This document shows, piece after piece, positions 1-8,578 of a DNA stretch of 64,000 nucleotides. Position numbers and translations under genes: made by a program. This stretch comes from Sanderia malayensis (Eukaryota; Cnidaria; Scyphozoa; Semaeostomeae; Pelagiidae). The notes under the pieces are model-generated. The model saw only the letters and a list, made by a program, of their open reading frames with translations. It did no database searches and was not told where the DNA came from. The stretch is from NCBI GenBank assembly GCA_013076295.1, contig RQOL01000376.1:1-64000 (forward strand), read 5' to 3'. The first letter of the stretch is position 1; every line of letters starts with the position of its first letter.

Positions 1-480
1 TCTTTGTCAAACCATACTCTAGCAAAACACCCTTTTTCTTGAATGCTACTCTTGCGAACAACCCTGTTTGTCGAACGCTACTCTAGAAAACCACCTACTT
101 GTCAAACCATACTCTAGCAAACCACCCTCTGCGTCGAACGCTACTCTAGCAAACCACCCTCTTTGTCAAACCATACTCTAGCAAAACACCCTTTCTGTTG
201 AATGCTACTCTAGCGAACAACCTTGTTTGTCGAACGCTACTCTAGAAAACCACCTACTTGTCAAACCATACTCTAGCAAACCACCCTCTTTGTCGAACGA
301 TACTCAAGCAAACAACCATCTTTATCAAACCATACTCTAGCAAACCACCCTCTTTCTCGAACGCTGCTCTAGCAAACCACCCTCTTGTCAAACCATACTC
401 TAGCAAACCACACTCTTTGTCGTACGCTACTCTAGCAAACCATAAATTTCTTATAAAAACAATGCACTTACCTCATAAAT
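1..480. repeat. Short tandem repeat array, about 30-bp unit
   Basis: The block repeats variants of CTCTAGCAAACCACCCTC followed by TTTGTCAAACCATA or TTTGTCGAACGCTA. Units of roughly 30 bp alternate between the two variants. It ends a few bases before the first gene of the Polinton-like element. I did not find a matching array at the right side of that element, so it is either a one-sided terminal region or the flanking DNA. A reading frame through it (258-482) is a by-product of the repeat. Confidence 0.85.
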
Positions 481-484
481 AAAG

Positions 485-757
485 ATGGGTAAGCGCAAGA
501 GACAGGGTAGAAAGAAACAGTGCACTAAGAGAATTAGGAGTAAAGGTCTTTTTAAAAACATACAAAATTGGATTGTGAAAACAGCTTTGCAGCAACACCA
601 CTACCAGGATTACAGCGAGAGCTGAAACCTGTGGAAAAAGGGTTGGAAAAAACCAAAACCCCTACAGTTCATCCCTAGAGAATTTTGGAGAGCTGCTGGA
701 GTACCGAAAAAACAACGCAATAAGTGGGCATATGCAGATGAAGAATTTAAGAAATAG
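485..757 (+). pseudogene. Small basic core-like protein, split by an in-frame TGA
   Basis: An ATG at 485 opens 46 codons, very rich in Lys and Arg at the start (MGKRKRQGRKK), then a TGA at 623-625. The same frame continues for 43 more codons of sensible, Lys- and aromatic-rich sequence (ending with ADEEFKK) to a TAG at 755-757. Small basic proteins of this kind occur near the ends of Polinton/adintovirus genomes and resemble adenoviral DNA-condensing core peptides; that comparison rests on composition only. The TGA suggests decay, though other frames in this element share the pattern (see findings). Confidence 0.45.
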
Positions 758-764
758 ATTATAA

Positions 765-1049
765 AAGAAGGAGGAACGCTACAATATTAAACAAGCTGTA
801 AGACAGGGTGGAAGAGCGATAGGAAAGCGAGTTAGTAAACAAGCTGTTAAGAAGATAGCATTGAAAGGTGCTAAGAAAGCTGCAAAAGGTGGAGCAATCG
901 TTGCAGCTGGATATGGTTTAGACACAGCTATGAGGAAAATGCAAGGCGGCCGAAAGCGGAGGATGCGAAGGAAGCTGGTTCGAAAGAAGCATATGAAAGG
1001 TAGACGAAGTGGGACTAGATCCATAAAAATAGCAAGAGTAAGAACCTAA
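765..1049 (+). CDS. Basic core-like protein, no clear ATG
   Basis: The frame is open from just after a TAA at 762-764 to 1049, about 94 codons. The product has a Gly/Ala/Val segment (KGGAIVAAGYGLDTAMRK) followed by an extremely basic tail with clusters such as GGRKRRMRRK and KGRRSG. A short apolar stretch followed by an Arg-rich tail resembles pX/mu-like DNA-binding proteins of adenoviruses and Polintons, but I have only composition to go on. There is no ATG at the 5' end, so the start may be lost, non-AUG, or supplied by splicing. The next gene starts about 105 bases downstream. Confidence 0.4.
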   Translation, partial: KKEERYNIKQAVRQGGRAIGKRVSKQAVKKIALKGAKKAAKGGAIVAAGYGLDTAMRKMQGGRKRRMRRKLVRKKHMKGRRSGTRSIKIARVRT

Positions 1050-1155
1050 CATTTTTAAACGAACAAAATTGAAAGAAATAGTTGAACAAATCTCAGACAA
1101 AAAGCTCATTTCCAATAAGACGTTCGTGGAGATAGGAGCTCAAGAATAATTCATA

Positions 1156-1707
1156 ATGAATCGAGTATACAGAATTAATGTCGATGAAGTAGAAAGAAAG
1201 ATGTTGCATTCTATTTTAAAGTCAGAAGGTGAAGTTGAATGTATAAACATGACAAATTTAGAGAATGCTTATGTATATCTAAGAACGATAAGAGAGATTA
1301 TGCTTGATAGAAATTACATTACTCGATTTACAATCGACACTGACATGGTAAAAGAAACACATGAATTTATTTTACCTGAATATCATGGTAAATTTGCAAA
1401 TAGTGTAAGATGTGCACGCATGAGTGAAACAGAGATAATAGAATATTGTAAACCTGATCAGATAGAAATTTTATTAAACCAATTAATAAAGAGGCAGCAT
1501 TACTATAATCCAATAGAATATACAGCATTGTTATTATGGATTCATCCTTTTCCTGATGGAAATGGAAGGTTGGCGAAGTTGCTGTATTATTATTTAACTG
1601 GAGATTTAATAGAGTGGAATCAGGATAAATTTTTAAGTGATATGATTAAAGTTCAAGCAGAAATTGTAGAAGAATTTACCTCAAACACTTTCGAAAGAAA
1701 GTTCTAG
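1156..1707 (+). CDS. Fic-domain protein (predicted AMP transferase) inside a Polinton-like element
   Basis: 183 residues from an ATG at 1156. The Fic core motif HPFPDGNGR is at residues 130-138 with every key residue present: catalytic His130, the phosphate-binding Asp-Gly-Asn-Gly loop and Arg138. Upstream, helices fit the Fido fold, including a YHGKFANSVRCARM stretch (about 76-89) where the family has its G-x-y/f-R-x-x-x-V turn. Fic enzymes usually transfer AMP from ATP to a hydroxyl of a target protein. I do not see the usual inhibitory helix [S/T]xxxE[G/N]; the nearest match (S-x4-E-G, residues 19-25) has the wrong spacing. The frame is intact. It lies between basic core-like genes and a heat-shock-element cluster, so it is probably cargo of the element. 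Target unknown. Confidence 0.85.
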   Translation: MNRVYRINVDEVERKMLHSILKSEGEVECINMTNLENAYVYLRTIREIMLDRNYITRFTIDTDMVKETHEFILPEYHGKFANSVRCARMSETEIIEYCKPDQIEILLNQLIKRQHYYNPIEYTALLLWIHPFPDGNGRLAKLLYYYLTGDLIEWNQDKFLSDMIKVQAEIVEEFTSNTFERKF

Positions 1708-1800
1708 AACATTCGAACTTCGAATGCTAACACCACCTTTCAATAAGAACTAGAAACTTCGAAGAAGGTTCTAGAACATTCGAACGATGATGTAATCGAG
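1695..1800. promoter_or_regulatory. Heat-shock-element cluster 1
   Basis: Perfect three-box heat shock elements (alternating GAA and TTC at 5-bp pitch) are visible: TTCTAGAACATTC at 1702-1714, and again in the stretch GGTTCTAGAACATTCGAA near 1767-1784, with further half-sites between. The cluster begins at the 3' end of the Fic gene. Function is inferred from the motif only. Confidence 0.6.
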
Positions 1801-1904
1801 AAAATTAGCAGGAGGTGGTGTGAAAAGAAAGCGTAAAAAGCGATTACGAAGTGGTGGAAGGAAAAAAACCAAAAAAAACATAGGCAGAAAAACTCTAACA
1901 TCAT

Positions 1905-2065
1905 ATAGAAAGCTTCCAGAAGTTTCCAGGAGCAGAGGTTTCCAGAAGCAGAAGCTTCCAGAAGTTTCCAGAAGCTATCAGCCAATCAGATCACAGAGAT
2001 TTTTCAGAAGTTTCCAGAAGCAGAAATCTCTGCAATCTGATTGGTTGATTTATATACATAAACAG
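1905..2065 (+). promoter_or_regulatory. Promoter cassette: five-box HSE, CCAAT boxes and TATA
   Basis: A perfect five-box heat shock element runs from 1951 to 1973 (GAA-gc-TTC-ca-GAA-gt-TTC-ca-GAA), with more GAA/TTC boxes on both sides. GCCAATCAGATC lies near 1979 and CTGATTGGTTGAT near 2037. TATATAC follows at about 2051, some 110 bp before the first ATG of the structural gene cluster (2162). An inverted, clearly related copy lies at 10,153-10,400. The order HSE, CCAAT, TATA matches classical animal hsp70-type promoters. Confidence 0.6.
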
Positions 2066-2161
2066 ACGTCTGAAGCTAAATCAAATCAGTCGTGCGGAGC
2101 TGTTGAAGAGTGCAGAGCTTAAAAAATCACTAAAGAATCGCTGAAGAATCACTGAAGAATC

Positions 2162-2567
2162 ATGGCAGGAATTTACGAAGTTAGAAATGAAGAGGGTCTA
2201 ATCAAGACATCATTTGCTGTTCAAGCTGCCTCTAACAAATGGGTGTTGGTGGTGAAAGATATAATTGATAACTGATAAAGGTACTGAGTTTTTAAACAAA
2301 GAATTTCAAGCTTTGCTGAAGAAAAATGATATCGATTCTTACACTGCAAATAATGATGTAAAGGCCGCAATTGTAGCATTTTACGATACAGATCTCGATA
2401 CATATGTTAGACATTACGCTCCAAAGAATATAATTTACACACCACTGGAGGGGCTGCAGTTTCAACAAATTCCAATGAAATTGGTAGATGATGATGGGAA
2501 TCCTATAAAATTAACATCTCTCTATTCCGCAAAGCAGTATATTGGAGAGACATCACTGACCGTTTGA
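2162..2567 (+). pseudogene. Chimeric frame containing an integrase fragment
   Basis: An ATG at 2162 opens 37 codons (starting MAGIYEVRNEEG) and stops at a TGA in 2273-2275. Shifted by one base, 2265-2567 is open. Its first ~35 residues match the retroviral-type integrase core around the second catalytic Asp (TDKGTEFLNKEFQ, then NDVKAA). The remaining ~62 residues (from AFYDTDLDTYVRH) do not look like integrase and read like the body of another small protein. It looks as if an integrase piece was copied or recombined into a structural-region gene. This is the only integrase trace I see in the element. Confidence 0.45.
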
Positions 2568-2601
2568 ATTAGACCAGTAATATGAATGTGACACTAAATA
2601 A

Positions 2602-2942
2602 TAGACGTAAATTTTGATAACCCATTTCCAGTGGATACTAATTGGAAATGTAGTATGATTGCTTGTACATTAAATAAAAAAGAAAAAGATGAGAGTGAAA
2701 AAGTGTTTGCTGTTTGTTGCAATTTCATTATAAGTAAGGATGCTGTTCCTCTATTGGGGCTAGTTATTGACGATTCAAAATCAATTCACAGATCAACTAT
2801 AAATCCAGCAACGTATAGAGTAACAAGATCTAACATAAAATCATTCGATATTAAAATTATCAACTGGGAAACTCTGGAAGATATATCAGATAAATTTGAA
2901 GAAAATTGTCAAATTGATTTATCATTCGTTAAAGATGATTAA
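2602..2942 (+). CDS. Small structural-region protein of unknown function, start damaged
   Basis: The frame is open from about 2602 and codes for roughly 113 residues. An ATG at 2582 is in a neighbouring frame, and one extra base near 2603 would explain the break. The sequence has mixed charge, with two Cys in a CCNF segment and an acidic C-terminus (LSFVKDD). No family recognised. Its TAA (2940-2942) overlaps the ATG of the next gene at 2935 by eight bases, so it probably belongs to the same transcription unit as the capsid genes. Confidence 0.45.
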
Positions 2943-3945
2943 TGATTTTTACCTCACATGTCCTACTGATTCTTATGGAAAAATAAAACTTAAAGAACAA
3001 TTACATTTACATGGAAAATGGGAAGTGGCGCTGGTAGAAACGATCTATGAGCTGAGTGATAGACTTGTATTTGATCCTGCTCAATTTAAACATGGTGTTT
3101 ACAATAGTTGGAAAATGTGTGGATTGATGCAACTTGGCACTGATAAGGTTGGATTTGATGAGTTAAATGTGAGAGTAGCGCCAAGTAATGAATATATGAA
3201 AAAATGGAATCAAGCAGCAGATAAACCTGAGAGATGGATACAATATCACGACTTCTATGATGAAATCTCGAGTGGAGATACTATTAAAAAATTCACAATG
3301 AGAGAAATCGTTGCAATTTTCAATGAAAACGTAAAAAAACAAGAGGGGGAACTGAAAGAGTATGTAACTGATTTAGGTTTATCTTATGAAGGTGGACCAG
3401 AGTTTTCAATTGTGGATTCAAAAGTCAAGATAACATTTCCAAAGTATGCGAAAAGAATTGCAATGGGAAAAGATTTATGTAAATTGTTTGGTTTTGTTGA
3501 AGATGTGCAGGAATATAGTCGCAATATAAATAATGTTTATTATAGAGATGTGAGATGGACACCTTGCCCGTTTACAAATAGTCTAGATCCACCTATTGGA
3601 TTACTACCAAATCATACATTCAAGGCTATTGAAAGAACAACTGATGTGACTGGTGATCAAGATTTCCAAGTCAACGCAGAAGGGAAGAATATGTTTATAT
3701 ATTGATCCATGCTAGACTATCGTGTAGTCGGAAAAATTAGCACACCATTGTTACGTTTCATTCCATTGAAGATTAACAAACATGTGCTGAATTTTGTAGA
3801 ATTTGAAAATCTGTTCTACTATCCGTTGCTGTACAACGACATAAACGAATTTACTATAAAAGTCTACAACGAGCTAGGAAAAGATATACAATTTTACAAG
3901 ACAAAGACAACATTCTTGCTACATTTTAGAAGAAAGCATGTATGA
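2935..3945 (+). pseudogene. Penton-like minor capsid protein, split by an in-frame TGA
   Basis: The N-terminus (MINDFYLTCPTDS...GKWEVALVE) is the characteristic start of the Polinton/adintovirus minor capsid or penton-type protein, a single-jelly-roll vertex protein. The frame is open for 256 codons to TGA 3703-3705 and then continues in the same frame to TGA 3943-3945. The continuation has the family's C-terminal features (VGKISTPLLRFIPL, then ...LLHFRRK). Full length would be about 336 codons, a normal size. A single stop therefore splits an otherwise complete gene. The start overlaps the previous gene by 8 nt and the end overlaps the next by 8 nt. Confidence 0.7.
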
Positions 3946-4339
3946 TTTTCCAATTTACAAATCAACTCCATATTTCTATGCTTCCCAGCATGGGAGAGGA
4001 GTAGGTACTATTTTCAAGAAAGCTGGGTCTATTTTCAAAAGAGCTGTTAAAGCTGCAATACCAGTTGTGAAAAAGCAAGGACTAAAATATAGAAAAAAAA
4101 TTATACTTCCCGTTTTAAAAGATTTTGGAGAAAAGGCGGTTGGTCGAGTGTTAGCGGGTGAAAATGTTAAAAATGTTATGAAAGATACCGCACAATCTTC
4201 TATGAGAGGAATTAAAAGAAAAGCTAGTGAAGAAATTGTAAATGTTGTAAAAAAAGCAAAAAAACCACCTGCCAAGAAGCGCTCTGCCAGTAAGAAGCAG
4301 CCTGCTACTGGCAGGAAATCAAGGAGCCGTCCTAAATGA
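3938..4339 (+). CDS. pVI/PX-like minor capsid protein
   Basis: 133 residues. The N-terminal half (HGRGVGTIFKKAGSIFKRA, then IPVVKK) has the Gly-rich plus amphipathic helix pattern of Polinton PX proteins and the adenovirus protein VI-like class. These are internal minor capsid proteins, often processed by the cognate protease. The C-terminal third is strongly basic (KKAKKPPAKKRSASKK and RKSRSRPK), fitting DNA binding or nuclear import. The ATG at 3938 overlaps the penton stop by eight bases. The frame is intact. Assignment rests on composition, position and the N-terminal pattern. Confidence 0.6.
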   Translation: MYDFPIYKSTPYFYASQHGRGVGTIFKKAGSIFKRAVKAAIPVVKKQGLKYRKKIILPVLKDFGEKAVGRVLAGENVKNVMKDTAQSSMRGIKRKASEEIVNVVKKAKKPPAKKRSASKKQPATGRKSRSRPK

Positions 4340-4357
4340 ACTATAAAAGAAAGCACC

Positions 4358-4480
4358 ATGAGAGGGATCTTCATGCCAAATAAGAACAAGAAGCGTAGGG
4401 TAAAGAAGCCTAAAGCAAAGCGTCCAGATTTGAGAAAAAATTTGTTGAAGAAACTGCTGAAGAAGAAATTGTTACAATGA
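4358..4480 (+). CDS. 40-aa very basic peptide overlapping the capsid start
   Basis: An ATG at 4358 gives 40 codons dominated by Lys, Arg and Leu (NKNKKRRVKKPKAKRP, then repeated LLKK). Its TGA (4478-4480) overlaps the ATG of the major capsid gene (4477-4479) in the tetranucleotide ATGA. The composition suits a DNA-condensing core peptide. The stop/start overlap suggests that translation of the capsid gene may be coupled to it. An alternative is an upstream frame with no product role. Confidence 0.5.
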   Translation: MRGIFMPNKNKKRRVKKPKAKRPDLRKNLLKKLLKKKLLQ

Positions 4481-5793
4481 GTACAAAAACAGAGTATACT
4501 GAGTGCCCTAGTGAGAGTTTAGATTTATTCAGTACACCGATAGTTCAAAGCGATGTTGATTATTTTAAAGATGTTGAGTATTTTCCACAAACTGGTGCTC
4601 TCAATTCCTCAAAGCAGACTGTTGTGTTTGACATTCCTGCCCAGCCAGATCATATGATTGATTTGAATCATTCTTATTTCGTCTCAACTCTTGCTATTAA
4701 GAAAGCAAATGTAGCTGATATTGGAAAAACAACTGCAGAATTTGTAGAAGTAGTAAATAACATTGGTCAATCTTTGTGGAAGCAGATAGAGCTGGTTTTG
4801 AATGACACCCCTGTCACAGAAGCAAACGGGATGTATGCATACCAATCTTACTTAGAAACAATGTTGTCGTTTGACGAAACTAAAGCTGAAAACTATTTGA
4901 AAATGACAAACTGGGCCAGTGACACACCAGGTAAGGAAGATGCTGCTTACCCAACGAATACGGCATCAGCGAAAAATCAAGGATTGAACACAAGAACTGC
5001 GCCATTTGACGACAGCGAGAAAGTCAAAGTGTTAACAAAACCCCATGTTAACATTTGCAATCAACTCAAATACCTACTACCTGGCGTACGTCTTCAATGG
5101 CGATTGAGTCCCAACAGTAATTTGTTTTGTTTAATGAGCAAAACTGGAACATCTCCACAGCTTTTCATTTATGAAGTGAAATTGATACTTCGCCATATCC
5201 ACGTTAAAGATGCAGTATTGAAAGGCATTGAAAGGACTCTGATGAAAACTCCTGCAGATTATCCTCTTTGTCAACCCCATATGGCAAACTATTTGGTCCC
5301 CGCTGCAACAACGAGCTGGGTTCAAGACAATGTGTTTAATGGAAAAGTACCAAACAGATTGTTTTATGCTCTTGTGGATAATTCTGCATTTAATGGATCT
5401 TCAGAACAAAGCCCATTCAACTTTGTACATGGATCAGTTTCTGGCGTTCAAGTGACTGTTAACAATCAAGAGGTCATTCCTCCTCTAAGATTGGATTATG
5501 ATGATAATGGTTATTTCGATGCCTATAGCCGTCTGTTGACTACTCTGGGCAATTCAGCTAGTCTGGTTGATTATGAGAGATTCAATCAAGGATCAGCAAT
5601 TTATGGTTTTGACTTGACACCAAAGGGAAATTGTGCAGATGAACAATACTTGCTTAAAAGAGAGGGTAACTTGAGAATAAGCATCAACTTTGCAACGGTT
5701 GTTGTAAGTTTGATGAATATTGTTGTTCTCGGAGAATTTGACAGAACAATTAAAATTGATAGTCATAAAAACATCATTCGTGATTGGCAATGA
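4477..5793 (+). CDS. Major capsid protein, double jelly roll, Polinton type
   Basis: 438 residues, uninterrupted. The N-terminus (SLDLFSTPIVQSD, then VEYFP), the conserved NNIGQSLWKQIELVLND segment, the YPYxxYxETxLS-like stretch (YAYQSYLETMLSF) and an RHIHVKDAV segment identify the metazoan Polinton/adintovirus major capsid protein, often labelled F54H12.2-like in animal annotations. It forms the trimeric hexon-like units of the predicted icosahedral shell. It begins in an ATGA overlap with the basic peptide and ends in an ATGA overlap with the protease. It is one of the best-preserved genes of the element. Confidence 0.85.
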   Translation: MSTKTEYTECPSESLDLFSTPIVQSDVDYFKDVEYFPQTGALNSSKQTVVFDIPAQPDHMIDLNHSYFVSTLAIKKANVADIGKTTAEFVEVVNNIGQSLWKQIELVLNDTPVTEANGMYAYQSYLETMLSFDETKAENYLKMTNWASDTPGKEDAAYPTNTASAKNQGLNTRTAPFDDSEKVKVLTKPHVNICNQLKYLLPGVRLQWRLSPNSNLFCLMSKTGTSPQLFIYEVKLILRHIHVKDAVLKGIERTLMKTPADYPLCQPHMANYLVPAATTSWVQDNVFNGKVPNRLFYALVDNSAFNGSSEQSPFNFVHGSVSGVQVTVNNQEVIPPLRLDYDDNGYFDAYSRLLTTLGNSASLVDYERFNQGSAIYGFDLTPKGNCADEQYLLKREGNLRISINFATVVVSLMNIVVLGEFDRTIKIDSHKNIIRDWQ

Positions 5794-6257
5794 TGGATGA
5801 TATAACAATCAATAACTTACTTCTGAAACATGAAAAGCTACCTTATTTCCATGGTGTATTTGGAAAAGATGAAATCAAAAACATCGATGTGCATTCACTG
5901 CCCTGCTCATTCATTTTCAATGAAGATAATTTTACTGGTAAAGGAACTCACTGGGTAGCCGTCTATATTAGCGATGATCGCGTTTTGGATTTTTATGATT
6001 TGTTTGGTGAACCTCCTATGCTGAAAGAATTTAAAAACTTCATTCATCCGTTCAAGCTTACTTACAATAAAACTCAAGTTCCATCTTATGAGAGTGCGAC
6101 TTGTGGACAACATTGCATGTTCTTCCTCATTAATAGAACAAAAAACGTTACAATGAACTCATTAATCAATAAATATTTTAATGTAAATGATAAGTTAATT
6201 AATGATTTATATGTTTACAATTATGTTAATAGAAGATATAGTTTAAAAGAATGTTGA
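5790..6257 (+). CDS. Adenain-type cysteine protease (maturation protease)
   Basis: 155 residues from the ATG at 5790, which overlaps the capsid stop in ATGA. The order of catalytic residues fits the adenovirus protease/Ulp1 (C5) group: His54 in GTHWVAVYI, Asp70 in DFYDLFG, a Gln near 96, and Cys105 in SATCGQHC. Such proteases process capsid and core precursors in Polintons and adenoviruses. The frame is intact and ends at 6257, close to the converging polymerase gene (stop at 6307). It is the last gene of the rightward structural cluster. Confidence 0.85.
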   Translation: MMDDITINNLLLKHEKLPYFHGVFGKDEIKNIDVHSLPCSFIFNEDNFTGKGTHWVAVYISDDRVLDFYDLFGEPPMLKEFKNFIHPFKLTYNKTQVPSYESATCGQHCMFFLINRTKNVTMNSLINKYFNVNDKLINDLYVYNYVNRRYSLKEC

Positions 6258-6306
6258 AAACTTAAATGTTCAGTTAGTTTAGAAATGTTCAAATAATGTC
6301 TTTTTC

Positions 6307-7602
6307 TCAGGATCTTTCTTCAGCAGCTTGCGCATTTTCTTGCAAATAATGCCCATATGGCAGTGTGTTAAAACCATTATCAAGAATGTATCTCTTATCA
6401 TCAATAGAGCTCAGCGATTTCTTTGTTCTTTCTGTTGTGTAGATGGTATGATTGTGTGATTCAATATTACGCTGCCTGTGTGAATAGGTTTGCTGTTCTT
6501 TCATACAATCTAGGTAATCTTCATGCTTTATTTGCTTCTTTACCACATCTTTTTTAATTCCTTTCCCTCTTTTGATTGTTTGCCCATCATCGATTCTGAG
6601 GCTATACATCTTCGATCTCAATCCGACGAATTCTATCATTTTCCAACCACCGAGCTCATCTTTCATTTTCCCAATAACTTTCTTGTTTCCTACAGAGTAA
6701 TTTGGATGCTCTTTATCATAGTTGCTGAAATCAAATCCATCTTCATGGTCTTTCAATACTCTGTTAACTTGATCTTAAGACATTGGTATGTCATAGATGA
6801 AGCTATCAGTATCCATGTAGCATAATTGAACGTTTGGAAGGTTTGGTTTTGCAAAGTTGTAGTGGAAATCATACATCAATGTCTTGCTAATATCTAATAT
6901 GCTAAAACCAACATACATTGGTTTTTCCAGTTTAACTTTCCCAATCTTTTTCTCTACCAAAAGTGTATCTTCATTAATTTCAATTACTCCATAGAACTTT
7001 GGATTTCCGACCCATCTTCTCAGGACTATACCATCTGTGCAGATTTCAAAACGTGGATGATTTCTTACGTGTTCCATCGTCTTTTCAAACACAGAATTGT
7101 TCATCAGTTTGAACAGTTCTTTTTCAAAGTCGTTTCTTGCTTGAGTTCTCTTTTGAGTGTTGAAATCAATATATTTTTTCAACCAAAAGTTTTGCTTGAA
7201 TTCAATAATCTTATGAACTTTTGTTAGCTTGAAACCCAATTCCAAACACTGCTTCAAATTTCTTTCACGCATGGTGTATTCTTTTTTGTCATATAGATTT
7301 GGTATTAGCTTTGGTGTTGACTTAAACTTTTCCCCATAAGCTTGTCTTTGATATTTTGATAACATTTCTTCTTGAACTTGTAATCTTTGTGGTGCTAATG
7401 GTAGATCTGCATGATGATCATGTAACTCAGCTGGATATTCTAAGTCAACTTTGAGAATGTAGCCAATATCTTCATCAGATCTTGACGACAAAGCGTCAAT
7501 GTTTGTGTTTTTAATTTCTTCTTGTGTAAATTGTTTGAAACCACCATAAGGCATTGGCTGCGACATTGCCCATCCATATAGACAGGGAATTTTTTCCAAC
7601 AA
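6307..7602 (-). pseudogene. DNA polymerase B, C-terminal half, with an in-frame TAA
   Basis: Read leftward from about 7600, this has the family B palm motifs: an LYGWAM segment (motif A region), a KLMNNSVFEK segment (motif B region) and YMDTDSF (motif C). A TAA at 6775-6777 breaks the frame; the same frame continues for about 150 residues to 6307 with the usual thumb-like C-terminus (RSKMYSL...GIKK). The protein-primed PolB replicates Polinton DNA. The fragment starts abruptly at the LYGWAM motif because the middle of the gene has been replaced by foreign DNA. Confidence 0.75.
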
Positions 7603-8578
7603 ACTGGCGGAGAGGGTAACCGGGGATTTTTCACTTGTTTCGACTTCCTCATGGTAGTGCCTTCAAATTTTCAAGGGTGTCCAAAAAAATTTCTCCCCAC
7701 ATGTCACGTGATCGATGACGTAAAGGGTAACGGTCAGAAAAATATGAAAGTCGTCAAATTTAAAAACAAACGGCATCAATCGAAAGAGCATTAAAAATTG
7801 AACAAAATATACCATGAGACCTATATCCTAAAATCAAAATGTTAAAAGATATGACGTGTGAAACTTTCGATGACGTCATCAATAGTGAAAATCAAAAGGT
7901 AAGAAAAATATTAAATCAATAACGTAAGTTCTTTGAAATACGCCTTGGAACCACTATTGCCCTGATATGATGTATAGCTAAATCTTAAAGCATGCATTGC
8001 TCTCAAAATTACAAAGGCATTCCATACGTTGGTTAAAAGCAATGCACGCTCTGGGATTTAGTCGCATATCATGTCGAGGCAACAGTTGTTGCAAGGCGCA
8101 ATTCTATAGAGCCTAAGTCATTGTGAAACTGCTCTATTGGCACACTAAAGTTAGTAGTTCACAAACCTCTCATAACTGGTTGAAATATTGTCCTGTTAGT
8201 GTCATGCGTTGTTCCCTTGCCTGTCACTGTCTCTTGCGAGCCATCATTGTTATTAATAGTCAGATGCGTGGGAAGGTTCTGTACAATGGACAACGGAACA
8301 ATTTCATTGTTGCTTTGAACTACTTCAGCCCAAGCTTTGTTCTGAGCTAGAACATCACTGTAGGAAATAGTGTGATTCATTTTATGAAGCATTGATGTCA
8401 TCTCTTTGCTTCCAGTTATACGATGCATCGTCATTGCAGAAATTAATTGTTTCGGTGTTCTTTCGCGACCTAAAATCAGTGATTGCCAATCATATGCGAG
8501 ACTCCAGATTTTAGTGGCTAATTGCTGAGACTCAAATATCGTATTATAGAGGTCCTTCAAAGGACCTTTCTCCAGCAC
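7603..8578 (-). mobile_element. Foreign DNA replacing the middle of the polymerase gene
   Basis: Between the two polymerase halves lies about 1 kb that is not polymerase. Leftward codons 8575-8159 code for a segment with ...TGSKEMTSMLHKMNHTISYS and ETVTGKGTTHD. This closely resembles the ...LSHLGHCINYS and VTGHGTIDATH region of the large protein of the 42,960-50,424 element, so the piece probably derives from that transposon family. The rest (7620-8140) is non-coding and contains a long hairpin. The exact joins are not clean, and I did not find a target duplication. Part of the polymerase exonuclease and TPR1 region is missing. Confidence 0.55.
7941..8098. repeat. Imperfect inverted repeat, about 65-bp arms
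   Basis: The arm beginning CGCCTTGGAACCACTATTGC at 7941 is matched in reverse complement by the arm ending at 8098, with roughly three quarters of positions matching and a loop of about 25 bases near 8010-8035. It could be a foldback mobile element remnant, or transcribed as a hairpin. It lies within the foreign insert in the polymerase gene. Confidence 0.55.

Noticed and set aside
1..480. CRISPR-like array
   Set aside because: Unit spacing is irregular and the intervening sequence is itself repeated; there are no unique spacers, and the genome is eukaryotic.
779..1115. Leftward frames opposite the basic core-like gene
   Set aside because: Mirror frames of an Arg/Lys-rich gene; no features of their own.
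1820..2122. 100-codon basic frame overlapping the HSE array
   Set aside because: The first ~35 codons are basic and might be a remnant of a core protein, but the rest is a translation of the GAA/TTC promoter repeats and CCAAT/TATA region.
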